64,000 nt of DNA from Pseudomonadota bacterium (GCA_021794595.1 JAJYQN010000047.1:78145-142144), one strand, 5' to 3'; counted from the first letter of the stretch, positions 1 to 9,696 are shown. Made by a program: numbers and translations. The notes: a model not told the origin generated them from the letters alone.

Positions 1-221
1 ATCCAGACGACCAGGCGGTATTTGTTACCGGCGATGTTGAACACCACACGTCCGTCTTGCAGGATGCTGGCGTTGCCGAATTGCCGTTTCACATTATCAG
101 GCATGGACCAATCGGCCTTGACCGCTTCGCGATACCACGCCATCGTCGGACCCGCGGCGTCCTGGTATTCCGGTGTGTCGGTCCAGAATGCCTTAAGGGT
201 CGACACGGCAATGACGCGCAT
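1..221 (-). CDS. higB: HigB family type II toxin (mRNA interferase), 3' end truncated by window edge
   Basis: Minus-strand reading from ATG at 221: MRVIAVSTLKAFWTDTPEYQDAAGPTMAWYREAVKADWSMPDNVKRQFGNASILQDGRVVFNIAGNKYRLVV; matches the HigB pattern (AWYR..ADW..P.D.K..F.NAS....RVVFNI.GNKYRL). Not in ORF track because it runs off the edge. Confidence 0.85.
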   Translation of the reverse strand, partial: MRVIAVSTLKAFWTDTPEYQDAAGPTMAWYREAVKADWSMPDNVKRQFGNASILQDGRVVFNIAGNKYRLVVW

Positions 222-354
222 AAGGTCACGTTAGTCCCATACTGGGACTTAGTCAAGCCGGAGCCTTGTCCAATATGAAATGACACCGAAGGGAGGGCCT
301 GTTTCTAACATGAAGTGATACTGAACCCGACCCCGTTCCTGTTCATGATGAGGG

Positions 355-1895
355 ATGAAAACCATCATGAATGACGCGCATATCAAGACCTTAGACGAGG
401 TACGCCTATTCCTTGCCGGGATCGAGGCCGTGGATCTGATTATCGACACCCAGGAAGACCGTTATGTCTGGGTACAGAAGACGCTGATCCGCTTCCGTTA
501 CCGGCAACTCGGCAAGGTCCACAAGGGACTATTGCTCAGCTTCTTGCAGAAGATCAGCGGCTATTCCCGTATCCAGTTCAAGCGGCTCGTCAGGCGTTCT
601 CTAAAGGCCGGCACACTGCAGCGATGCCCGCGTCGCCCTGCGTCCAAGGGAACCGTGAACGGGTTTGCCTACCGATACTCCGCGAGGACATCCGGCTGCT
701 GGCGTATACCGACGCTGCGCGCCAGGGAGAGCGAAGCGGAGGCGCGTAGTCCGCGGGAGGCGTAGGTCCGGGCGGGTGGCCGCAGGCCCCCTGCAAGGAC
801 ATCGACACGCCGTCCAGTTATTGTGGGCGAGCCTGTTGTGCGCCAGAAAAGCGCACGGCTCGCCCGCAGGACGGCCGCGGCATCTCGCAGCTTCGCTGTG
901 AGATCATGAGTTGCGCCGAGATCGAGGGCGCGAGGGAGACTTGGACGTCCCGTCGCGCATACCGAGAGCCGGCGCACGCTTGTGAGTTACATGCCACCCT
1001 CTCGGGGCCGGCCACCAGAAGCTCTGTGAACGGGCCTACACGATCTTTGGGCAAACCGAATACCAGCGTTTGGCCGGTATCTCGGTGGCGCACCTCTACA
1101 ACTTACGACACGGCGCCTCCTACCGTGCCATACGCCGTCACTTCGAGAAGACCCACGCCTGCGCCTCTCGCATCGGTGAACGTCGCCCACCGCGGCCTGA
1201 GGGTAAGCCAGGGTACCTGCGCGTGGATACGGTGCACCAGGGTGATCTAGACGGTAAAAATGGGGGTTTATCATGTCAATGCCGGAGTGGAAGTGACCCA
1301 GTTCGAGATCGTCTGTTCCGTAGAGAAAATCAGCGAGCGTTACCTGATCCCGGTGCTCGAGGCCTTACTGGAACAGTTTCCCTTTATTGTTCTTGGGCTC
1401 CATGCTGATAACGGCTCCGAGTACATCAACCAGCACGTCGCCCAATTACTCAATAAGTTTCTGGTCGAGTTGACCAAATCCCGCTCCCGGCACTCCAACG
1501 ACAATGCCTTGGTGGAAAGCAAGAACGGCGCCATCGTCCGCAAGCACCTGGGCTATAGCCATATCCCGCAGCAGTGGGCGCCATTGATCAATATCTTTAA
1601 CCGGGACCACCTCAATCCCTACATTAATTTCCATCAACATTGTTTCTTCCCGCCGGTGATCATTGACGTCAAAGGCAAGCAACGCAAGACCTACCCCTAT
1701 GCGGCCATGATGACCACTTATGACAAATTCCGATCACTGCCGGAACCCGAGCGGTACCTGAAGCCCGGACTCACCCTCAAACGCCTCGATGACATCGTGA
1801 GCACCCACAGCGATAATGAGTCTGCCAAGCAGCTGAATGAGGCCAAACGGAAGCTCTTTAAGACGATCTTTGAACAGGAACACCGGGTTGCCTGA
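355..1895 (+). pseudogene. Integrase-core transposase, disrupted by a frameshift (~680) and a ~270 bp insertion (721-990)
   Basis: N-terminal ORF 355-765 and C-terminal ORF 1260-1895 (VYHVNAGVEVTQFEIVCSVEKISERYLIPVLEALLEQFPF...DNGSEYINQHVAQLLNKFLVELTKSRSRHSNDNALVESKNGAIVRKHLG). Intermediate frame reads ISVAHLYNLRHGASYRAIRRHFEKTHACASRIGERRPPRPEGKPGYLRVDTVHQGDLDG. Confidence 0.85.
721..990 (+). repeat. Dispersed repeat, copy A (interrupts the transposase gene)
   Basis: Removing 721-990 joins gacgctgcgc to atgccaccct and restores DAAHATLSGPA. Internal sequence is homologous to copies B (~12800-13025) and C (~14290-14540). Confidence 0.75.
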
Positions 1896-2218
1896 CCCTG
1901 GCCTCCAGGGACATGTTGACATATCCTCGTTCAGTATCATTTAAGGATTGGAAAATACTGCCGATGCGCGTTTTTTAGCCGGCAATCACAACAGTTCTAC
2001 TATTTCCCGTACAAGAAAAACCCGACCCAAGGGCGCATAGCGAGCCTAACGTTTTGTACCGTGGCATACTCGCGACTTGGCGAGACATAAAAACGAACCA
2101 CCCCGCGTCATATATTTTTCGAGCTTCGTGCCTTAGGGCACCGTTTTGCGCAGAATGGGCGAATTGAAGCAGGGGTGGGGCCTGACTGTCTCCTCTCGCG
2201 CGAGGGAATACCCTGTCT

Positions 2219-2452
2219 ATGATGAAGCCAACGCTCGATGCTAAGCAGCGGGCGGAGGTGCTGCACCTCAAGGCCCATACGGTTACCGATTACGTGTTGG
2301 CCCATCCTGAATGGCTACCGCCCTTTGTGCGCCTCCCCTCGGGCAAGACCCTATGGCTCGAAGAGGACGTCCAGGCCTGGCTGGATGAGCGCCGCATCAA
2401 GGTCCTGCCGCCACAACAGAGTCCCACCGACTTTAGTCACAAATGGTGCTAA
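2219..2452 (+). CDS. Small hypothetical, excisionase/HTH-like protein
   Basis: ORF MMKPTLDAKQRAEVLHLKAHTVTDYVLAHPEWLPPFVRLPSGKTLWLEEDVQAWLDERR; the LPSGKTLWLEEDVQAWLDE segment resembles MerR/AlpA-type wHTH ends. Confidence 0.4.
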   Translation: MMKPTLDAKQRAEVLHLKAHTVTDYVLAHPEWLPPFVRLPSGKTLWLEEDVQAWLDERRIKVLPPQQSPTDFSHKWC

Positions 2453-2640
2453 GCGGGCGAATCCGGAAGTGGCCAGACCGGTAGCGAAATCCAAATCGGG
2501 CCTAATGGTCGCTATGGATAAACTACTGAGCATCGAAGACTTGGCCGAAATTCTAAGGCGCCCGTCCTGATAGGTGAGGCGGCCATCTGGGAGAAATACA
2601 AGGAGCCATAATTGCTTGCCCCGCGCTTCTTGGGCTGGCC

Positions 2641-2865
2641 TTACGCCCCCCTGGTTTTGGCGTCCAATCTGTCCAAGATGCGCAGCGCCGCCTCGACGTC
2701 GCCTTCCGCCGCGAGCAGGCGGAAGCGCCGCTCGACATCCCAGGCCGTCAGGGCCTGGGTCGCCCATTCCTCGAAAAGCTTGTTCATGCTCGTACCGCGG
2801 CTCTTTGCTAAGGCTTTCAGGCGCTCTGCCGTGTCATCGGGCATCCGTATGGTGAGTGTGCTCAT
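2641..2865 (-). CDS. Ribbon-helix-helix (CopG-like) antitoxin
   Basis: MSTLTIRMPDDTAERLKALAKSRGTSMNKLFEEWATQALTAWDVE; RHH signature; overlaps the PIN gene by 4 nt. Confidence 0.75.
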   Translation of the reverse strand: MSTLTIRMPDDTAERLKALAKSRGTSMNKLFEEWATQALTAWDVERRFRLLAAEGDVEAALRILDRLDAKTRGA

Positions 2866-3317
2866 GGAAAGACCTCCAAACATTCCGCAGGCGTGACGAT
2901 GCGCAAGCCCGGGAAGACCATCTCCCCGCTGCGCATGTCCCCAACGTTATGCGTGACGACTGCGGCGGCATTTCCGGCCACCGCCAACTCGATGAGGTGA
3001 TTATCGCCCTCATCCCGGAGATTCGGCCGCCATCCATAATAGACCGAAACCCACTGCCCTTGATGCGCCAGAGCGGCGGCGACGATACGGCGCTCCGCCT
3101 CCGTGGTCACGCATGTCCAGACGGGCCGCCCCAAAACATCCTCGTATTCCGACCACAAGGCGTTGTCGAACAGCGGGGTATAACGACCGGCCAGGGCGCG
3201 CCGCAAGACTTCTCGGGAGGCGCCCCCCTCAGACCGCAATGCGGCCACAAAGACATTGGTGTCCACCACCAGCCGAACCATTTGTGATAGCATATATGCT
3301 TTCATTGCGGTCGGCAA
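2862..3317 (-). CDS. PIN-domain putative toxin
   Basis: MVRLVVDTNVFVAALRSEGGASREVLRRALAGRYTPLFDNALWSEYEDVL...NHLIELAVAGNAAAVVTHNVGDM; PIN acidic residues; start could be 3281. Confidence 0.85.
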   Translation of the reverse strand: MPTAMKAYMLSQMVRLVVDTNVFVAALRSEGGASREVLRRALAGRYTPLFDNALWSEYEDVLGRPVWTCVTTEAERRIVAAALAHQGQWVSVYYGWRPNLRDEGDNHLIELAVAGNAAAVVTHNVGDMRSGEMVFPGLRIVTPAECLEVFP

Positions 3318-3375
3318 CGACGAGGCGCACCTCAGGCGCGGTATCGTTGCAGGCTACGGCCTAGGGTAGGCCCCA

Positions 3376-3843
3376 TCAGTACGGTCGGCCATCCTTATGT
3401 GCCAGCTGCCAACCCCCATTGACGAATAGGGCTTTCAGGTCGTCGTAAGGGTACGACGTCTCATCGCCTTCCGTACGGTCGCCGACTTCAAGATAGATGA
3501 CCGGCTCGCGGGAACGATTGATGAGTTGATGTGCGACCCCATCACCTGCCTTGAACCCCACGCAATCTCCGGGTTTCAGCACGCACTCCTCTTTATCCAG
3601 CACGAGAGTCGGGGTGCCTGCCAGGATGTAGACGAATTCGTCTTGTTTCGAATGGTGATGGAGAAGTGCGGAGAGGGCCCCGGGCGCAAGCTCGGTCAGA
3701 TTGACACCGAAATTCGTGAGGCTGAAATAGTCACCGAGTCTTCGTTTCGTCCGCCCCGCGACGCGTGAGGCGAAAGGATGGGGGTAGACCGTCTTCTTAT
3801 GGGGCGGCGGGATTTGGGCTGCGGGCACTGGTACTGATTTCAT
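3376..3843 (-). CDS. Cupin-domain protein
   Basis: MKSVPVPAAQIPPPHKKTVYPHPFASRVAGRTKRRLGDYFSLTNFGVNLTELAPGALSALLHHHSKQDEFVYILAGTPTLVLDKEECVLKPGDCVGFKAG; cupin metal motif HHHSKQDE. Confidence 0.85.
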   Translation of the reverse strand: MKSVPVPAAQIPPPHKKTVYPHPFASRVAGRTKRRLGDYFSLTNFGVNLTELAPGALSALLHHHSKQDEFVYILAGTPTLVLDKEECVLKPGDCVGFKAGDGVAHQLINRSREPVIYLEVGDRTEGDETSYPYDDLKALFVNGGWQLAHKDGRPY

Positions 3844-3921
3844 GTCGTCTCCTCCGTACAGACCAAGCCGCTTTCTCTCTTCCGGCACGCACGCAGAGGC
3901 CTCCCGCTGGCCGCCCGTCAC

Positions 3922-4128
3922 TTAGAGCGCGTGGCGTGCTCCGGTGTTTGAGTTTATGCGAGCGCCAGTTTGATGTCGAGGCCGAGTTTGTGGTGTCGTC
4001 GGTGAGGACCGCGTGCCGAATGTCGTGGCGCCATCGGTAAGACAAGATACCCGCCTATGGCCGGCCAGGATGGCGCACGCCTCCTTGCCGGAGAGGACGC
4101 GCAGCCTACCCAATGGCGACATCCACCC
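3922..4128 (-). pseudogene. hicA: Degraded HicA toxin
   Basis: Minus strand next to hicB reads MGRLRVLSGKEACAILAGH, the typical HicA start, then degenerates. No frame preserves the HicA dsRBD-like core. Confidence 0.55.
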
Positions 4129-4336
4129 GCGTGACGTAGACTTCCTCGTGGATGCGCTCCTGGATTTCCGCAGGCGAAGCCGACTCAAAGAAAAGCTCGA
4201 GCGTCTCGCGCAAATTGTCGCGCGCCTCTTCTATCGTGTCACCCTGGCTGGCGATATCGAGTTCTGGACAAAACGAGGCGTAGCCGCGTGCCTCGCGCTC
4301 GATAATGGCGGTAAGTTGTGTCTGCATGGTCACCAT
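4106..4336 (-). CDS. hicB: HicB-family antitoxin
   Basis: MQTQLTAIIEREARGYASFCPELDIASQGDTIEEARDNLRETLELFFESASPAEI; canonical HicB core. Confidence 0.9.
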   Translation of the reverse strand: MVTMQTQLTAIIEREARGYASFCPELDIASQGDTIEEARDNLRETLELFFESASPAEIQERIHEEVYVTRVDVAIG

Positions 4337-4416
4337 CTCCTGTGTTAACGGAGCTAGAGCGGGCTACTCAACATTACTGAGCGCTTATCATTAAAGGGCT
4401 AATGTTACGCGTAACA

Positions 4417-4674
4417 TTAAGTCCGCACATAGGGCCTCCTGAATTGCGAAGCCATGAGTTTCACCGTGTGCCCAAGAGCCGTCAGTTGCCGGGCCCAATG
4501 GTGGGCGCTGCCACAGGCCTCCATGCCAATCAAGCAGGGCGGAAGGTTTCCGAAGAACGTCAGCATTTGATGACGCTCGAGCTGTTTCTTCAGGACGGCC
4601 TTGCCGTGGGCATTAACGCCATGAACGGCAAAAACTGTTTTTACCAGATCAATCCCCATCGTTGTAATCTTCAT
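4417..4674 (-). pseudogene. IS110-family transposase N-terminal fragment
   Basis: MKITTMGIDLVKTVFAVHGVNAHGKAVLKKQLERHQMLTFFGNLPPCLIGMEACGSAHHWARQLTALGHTVKLMASQFRRPYV; IS110 DEDD N-terminus, truncated. Confidence 0.85.
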
Positions 4675-4829
4675 TGTCGTCCCCTCTCTTTTGCAGGGGT
4701 GTTCATACCCTTCACTTTGGCACTCTTGATGCCGTTTAGGGAGGGAGCGACCATTCCATTATTCGCCATTAAAAACACAGTCCCTCCTTCAGGCTCATCT
4801 CATGCGGGAAGAGGCGGTTTTCTTCTCCA

Positions 4830-4970
4830 AGTTCCTTGAGGCGCGCCACTTATAAAAGTTTGCACTGCTCATGCCGTGCTCACGATAGAGATCCGGGACC
4901 GGGCTATCGGCTTCGGCCTGTTTTAGGATCGAAAGGATCTGGCTGTCGGGTTAGCGGTGTTTTAAATGAG
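4830..4970 (-). pseudogene. IS3-family OrfA fragment
   Basis: Minus strand reads SQILSILKQAEADSPVPDLYREHGMSSANFYKWRA, an IS3 OrfA helix-turn-helix. Confidence 0.7.
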
Positions 4971-5205
4971 GATCTCCTTGCCATTCACTATGAGGCCCCC
5001 TTTTTTTGGTCCACTGTTTTCGGGGGGGATTACCCCCACCGGCTCCCGAATTTTCCTGTCAAGAAGCGCCCATTTTGGCTGAGCGCTCGACTTTCTTCCC
5101 ATAGCGTTATAGGTGACAATGCCTCTCCGATGCCGTCCGAGGCAGGCGAGGGCTCTTTGCGAGCGCTTTGCGCCCTGAAGCGGTGCAGACCAGAGCGAGA
5201 CAGGA

Positions 5206-7983
5206 ATGGACCAAACCCCGCTAGGGGATGAGACCGGCGACCCAAAAGACGGCCGTGTCGTTCATCCCTTAAAGACCTTACTTCTCGAAGAGCAACTGCG
5301 CATTTTTTGTGAAGGCTTTACATGGCAGCTTCTTGCCAATATTGCGGTCGCGACGGCCTGCCTCGTCTTGTTTGCTCGACCCGTAGCTTTCAGCGTGCAA
5401 GAGCTTTGGTGGAGTGCGTTGGTCGCGAGCGCCGCCGCACGGTTTTTTCCGACCCCTCTCCTCTATCCGGTTTCGGGTCTCACAAGTCGCGCTCGTCACG
5501 CGCGGCTTGTTGCGTGGCAAGGGCTCGACGGATTGCTATGGGGTATTTTGATTTTCCTTATCCCCTACCCTCACGGCGCCACTAACCCCCCTTTCTTGGT
5601 CGCTATTATCGCTGGCCTGACGTCAGGGCCAATACCCTTTCTCAGTATGTTACCAGGCGCCTACGCGGCCTTTGCTATCCCTCCCGGCTTGGCGCTTGCG
5701 TGGCGTGAATATGCTCGCAACGCAGGGGGCAACGGCTTATCGATGGCCGTTGCCGTCCTCGGCTTGCAAGTCGTGGCTGTCATGATATCGCGCTTGAGCG
5801 CCCTCACGATTCGAGAGCGAATTTTACGCAACTTCCGCCTCCATGGCCTCGTTCGCCGTTCGAAGCGCCGCGAAGCGGCCGTGCGCGCGCTCCTCGAGGC
5901 CTCCCCGGATCTGATTGGATTGTTGGACGATAAAGGTAAATGGCAACTAGCTAATAAAGCCACGCTCGAGATCTTCGGTCTGATGCATGAGGACCTGGTA
6001 CAGGTTGATCGCGACCGGCTCCTGAAGACGATCCAGGATCCCGATATCCGCAATAGCCTGGGCCACCTCATGGGCAGCCCCGGGCGGACCGTTGCTCGCG
6101 AAGAAATGCTTCTCCGGCAGTCCCACAAGGCGCCGCGCGTCCTGGACCTCTTGCGATGCCAACTCCCCGTCGCGGTCGGCGGAGGCTCGCTTTTGATCGG
6201 ACGGGACATCACGACGCAAAAACGTGAGACCCTGGCGCGCCAACTCAAAGATCATTTGACTGACGCGTCCCTTCGCGGCGAGAGTCCCGATAAGGCGCTA
6301 GGCGCAATCTTGTGTGCGATTGCAGACCATCTCGATTTATTATGGATTGCCATGCTCCGCGTCGATGAGGCGGGAATCCCTTTAACGATCGCCCAAGGGG
6401 GGCGTCTGCGCCTTGATACCCAAACCGCCATGTCTTTGGCCTTGGCTCCCCCGGATCCTCCCCATCGCGTCGTCTACCCACTCACCCACAACGGGCTTCA
6501 CTACGGCGTTATTGCCTACCGTCCCCTCATACCGGAAACCTTGTCAAGTGAAGCCAAAGAGTGGTTAGTCCGAATATCTTGGGACATCAGTTCGGTCTGT
6601 GAGCTGGATGCCGCGCAAGGTCGACTGCGGGCTCTCGCGCATTATGATGAACTAACCGGCCTTCCCAACCGCGCGTTGTTTTTGCGGATCCTCCAAGGGA
6701 TTGTCGAAGATGTGGCCGAGCATGACGCCCTACAAGCTCTCCTGTTTTTGGATCTCGACCGATTTAAGGATATCAACGACTCTTTTGGCCACGCAGCCGG
6801 TGACCGCCTCCTGATCGAGATCACGAGCCGATTGCGCCAAACCGCACGCAGTGGCGACATAGTGGCCCGACTGAGTGGGGATGAATTCGCCATCATCCTC
6901 CGTCGTGCCGGGCACATGGACGATATCGAAAACGTCCTGGCACGGTTCCTCACGGCGACACGCGCGCCCATACGGATAGGCACAGACCAGGTCTCGACCC
7001 AGGCTAGCATCGGTATCACAGTGTTCCCTTTAGACGAGACCAGTCCTCAGAATCTTTTGCGCCATGCCGATCTGGCTATGTACGAGGCCAAACGCCAAGG
7101 GCGCAACCGGTGGTGTCTCTATGAGCCCTCCTTCGATACTGCCACTCGTGATCGCCAAGCGCTTCAGCAACGTCTTCGAGCGGCGCTGGCACAAGATCTC
7201 TTTGTCCTTCATTACCAACCTCAGATTGAGCTCGCGACCGGGCGCGTTGCAGGCGTCGAGGCCCTCCTGCGGTGGCGCGACCCAAACCAGCAACCCCAGT
7301 CCCCCGAGGTGTTCGTGCCGATTGCGGAGGAATCGGGCCTCATCGTTGCGCTGGGAGAATGGGTCTTGCGAGAGGCTTGTCGCCAACAAAAAACGTGGAT
7401 GGAGCAAGGCCTAACGCTTCAGGTTGCTGTCAACCTATCGCCAAGTCAATTTCAGGATCCCGATATCCATCACCGAGTGTGCGACGTTCTGCAGGCGAGC
7501 GGCACCGCTATGCACCATATTACCCTGGAAATCACGGAGCGCGCCGCTTTTGCGGATCCGAGCCTGGCCCAACGTACCCTGAATGCGTGGCAGAAACGGG
7601 GTCTCCACTTCGCCATTGATGATTTTGGCACCGGCCAAGCGTCGCTCAGCTATCTAACGGATCTCCCGGCTGCTCTGATCAAAATCGACAGAGGGTTTAT
7701 TGCCCCTCTTCCAACCGACCCGCAACACCGCACTATTGTCGCAGGCGTTATCCAGATGGCCCATCAACTCGGCCGGCGTGTATTGGCCGAGGGGGTAGAG
7801 ACTCAGGCCCAATGGGATTGGCTCGTAGCGCAGGAGTGCGATCTCGCACAGGGTTTCGCGATCGCGCATCCCATGGTCGCGGAGGCCATTCCTCTGTGGC
7901 TCACCCAATGGCTTGACAGGCATTCCTTGAATACGGAAGAGGGGATTTTTGTGGTAGCCCACTCCCTCGCTAAGAGCGCCTAA
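5206..7983 (+). CDS. Membrane-anchored PAS-GGDEF-EAL protein (c-di-GMP turnover)
   Basis: N-terminal TM segments, PAS (LLEASPDLIGLLDDKGKWQLANKATLEIFGL), GGDEF domain with ARLSGDEFAII, EAL domain with VEALLRWRDP and DDFGTGQASLSYL. Confidence 0.9.
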   Translation: MDQTPLGDETGDPKDGRVVHPLKTLLLEEQLRIFCEGFTWQLLANIAVATACLVLFARPVAFSVQELWWSALVASAAARFFPTPLLYPVSGLTSRARHARLVAWQGLDGLLWGILIFLIPYPHGATNPPFLVAIIAGLTSGPIPFLSMLPGAYAAFAIPPGLALAWREYARNAGGNGLSMAVAVLGLQVVAVMISRLSALTIRERILRNFRLHGLVRRSKRREAAVRALLEASPDLIGLLDDKGKWQLANKATLEIFGLMHEDLVQVDRDRLLKTIQDPDIRNSLGHLMGSPGRTVAREEMLLRQSHKAPRVLDLLRCQLPVAVGGGSLLIGRDITTQKRETLARQLKDHLTDASLRGESPDKALGAILCAIADHLDLLWIAMLRVDEAGIPLTIAQGGRLRLDTQTAMSLALAPPDPPHRVVYPLTHNGLHYGVIAYRPLIPETLSSEAKEWLVRISWDISSVCELDAAQGRLRALAHYDELTGLPNRALFLRILQGIVEDVAEHDALQALLFLDLDRFKDINDSFGHAAGDRLLIEITSRLRQTARSGDIVARLSGDEFAIILRRAGHMDDIENVLARFLTATRAPIRIGTDQVSTQASIGITVFPLDETSPQNLLRHADLAMYEAKRQGRNRWCLYEPSFDTATRDRQALQQRLRAALAQDLFVLHYQPQIELATGRVAGVEALLRWRDPNQQPQSPEVFVPIAEESGLIVALGEWVLREACRQQKTWMEQGLTLQVAVNLSPSQFQDPDIHHRVCDVLQASGTAMHHITLEITERAAFADPSLAQRTLNAWQKRGLHFAIDDFGTGQASLSYLTDLPAALIKIDRGFIAPLPTDPQHRTIVAGVIQMAHQLGRRVLAEGVETQAQWDWLVAQECDLAQGFAIAHPMVAEAIPLWLTQWLDRHSLNTEEGIFVVAHSLAKSA

Positions 7984-8124
7984 GGCCGGCCTTTCCGGGA
8001 TGCGCCAGACTAAGCGCCTCGGGACGGCCCTTTCGCATGGCGAGACCTTGGATCGGCCACAATCCCGGCAGCTCTCTTCAATGTCCGGAATGCGCCCTGT
8101 CCGCGACGCTAGGGCAAGATCCGG

Positions 8125-8967
8125 CTATTTTGTAGGATCGCCTTCGCGAACGAACCGATACCCTTCTCCTTTGGCCTTCGCCTCATACATAGCTCGGTCG
8201 GCTTTTTTGAGCAGGATCTCGGCGCTTGTCCCGTCCCGCGGATAGATCGCGATACCAATGCTGAGTTTCACGGTGATCTGTCCTGTCTCGAATACGCAGG
8301 CTTGAGCGGTTCTTTCTATCATGAGATCGGCAATCCGTGACACGGCCGCCTCTTCGCTGATTTCCATCAGAAGACAAAGAAACTCGTCTCCCCCAATGCG
8401 ACTGACCGTGTCTTCTTCCCGCGCGCACAGCTGAAGCGCCTGCCCGGCGCTCCTTAAGACCCGATCTCCAGTCTCGTGGCCATATGTGTCGTTTATCAGC
8501 TTAAATTTGTCAATATCTACAAACATGAGCGCTAAGGACCACGAGTGGCGTTCGGCTTGGGCCAAGGCATGGTCCAGTCTGTCATTAAATAACGTTCTAT
8601 TAGCGAGCCCGGTCGCGGTATCGTGGTAAGCGAGGTAGCGGTTGTGTTTTTCTAAGGCCTCGCTATCACTCAACTGCTGCTCCAGGTTTTCTCGCTCGAC
8701 TATCTCTTCGGCCAAGGTCGCGTTGACCATATGAAGCTCCTCGGCGCATTCCTGGACCTTGTCTTCTATATGCTCGCTTTGTACTAAGGCCTTCCGAATT
8801 TCGCCCACGGGGGAATGTTCGAGAAGTTCTTCTTTCAGGATCAGATTGACAGAGGAAAGATCAAGCGCGCAATTCTCGACTTTCTCTTTCACTTTTTCAC
8901 TTTGACTGAGGGCTTTTGCCAACGGTGGCCCGGAAATCGACTCGTGGTTGTCCGATGACGTATCCAT
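8125..8967 (-). CDS. GGDEF-domain diguanylate cyclase with N-terminal coiled coil
   Basis: DTATGLANRTLFNDRLDHAL...DIDKFKLINDTYGHETGD...SRIGGDEFLCLL; likely start MDTSSDNHES at 8967 (longer ORF to 9102). Confidence 0.9.
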   Translation of the reverse strand: MDTSSDNHESISGPPLAKALSQSEKVKEKVENCALDLSSVNLILKEELLEHSPVGEIRKALVQSEHIEDKVQECAEELHMVNATLAEEIVERENLEQQLSDSEALEKHNRYLAYHDTATGLANRTLFNDRLDHALAQAERHSWSLALMFVDIDKFKLINDTYGHETGDRVLRSAGQALQLCAREEDTVSRIGGDEFLCLLMEISEEAAVSRIADLMIERTAQACVFETGQITVKLSIGIAIYPRDGTSAEILLKKADRAMYEAKAKGEGYRFVREGDPTK

Positions 8968-9283
8968 TCCAGATTCCTTTATCCTTGCGTCAGAGTAAAC
9001 GCACGTAAACCCAATATGCAGATCGTAGCACGCTTGCACTTCGCAAGCAGGCGCAAGTAGTATTTCTGCCTCTATGTCGACTAATCCGCGCGAATAAGCC
9101 ATAGCGATCGGCGTTCTTAATAGCGAAACGCAATATTGAACGCTGAGTCTGGCAAAACAGTAGCAAAAGAGAGGATCTCGCGGTAATGGCCTCTACAGAG
9201 GCTGAAAATAATGGCGCCTATAGATATAAAAATATCGGGTCATCGTGAAAACGAGTGGGTAAAAGCTGCGCATTTTTCTATCA

Positions 9284-9625
9284 AATCGGCGGCAGCATCG
9301 AGGTCAGGATCTTCAGCCTGAGGTATTCCTCATCCCGCAATCCGTAGGCGCGGCGCTGGAGGACGCGGATCTTGTTGTTGAGTCCCTCGACGAAGCCGAG
9401 CGCCACCTTGTTTTCCGATTTGCAGTAAGCCGCGATGCCATCCCAGTGCCTTTCGATCATAGCGGCGAAGTGCTCGTAGGGTTTGAGACGCTGCCATTTG
9501 AGCTGGGCGCGCCAGTTCTCGAAGAACTTGCGCGCCCACGCTTCGCGCTCGTAGTCCCAGAGCTGACCGAACGACTCCTTGAGTACGTACGCGGTGTTGA
9601 GTTGCCTGTTCGCTGCCAGCAGCCC
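9284..9625 (-). pseudogene. ISL3-family transposase C-terminal fragment
   Basis: Minus strand: LNTAYVLKESFGQLWDYEREAWARKFFENWRAQLKWQRLKPYEHFAAMIERHWDGIAAYCKSENKVALGFVEGLNNKIRVLQRRAYGLRDEEYLRLKILTSMLPPI. Confidence 0.85.
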
Positions 9626-9696
9626 CCTGTGTCAACATACCTGTCGTATGGTTTTAACGAAGACCCATCCTCAGGGGACGGTAAAAAGAGAGTCAC

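Larger units (their letters stand above)
270..1946 (+). mobile_element. Insertion sequence with integrase-core (rve/DDE) transposase; left-end tandem repeats and right-end inverted copy
   Basis: Left end carries two related repeats, caatatgaaatgacaccgaa (271-290) and taacatgaagtgatactgaac (306-326); right end carries the inverted copy cgttcagtatcattt (1928-1942). They enclose transposase ORFs. Confidence 0.7.
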
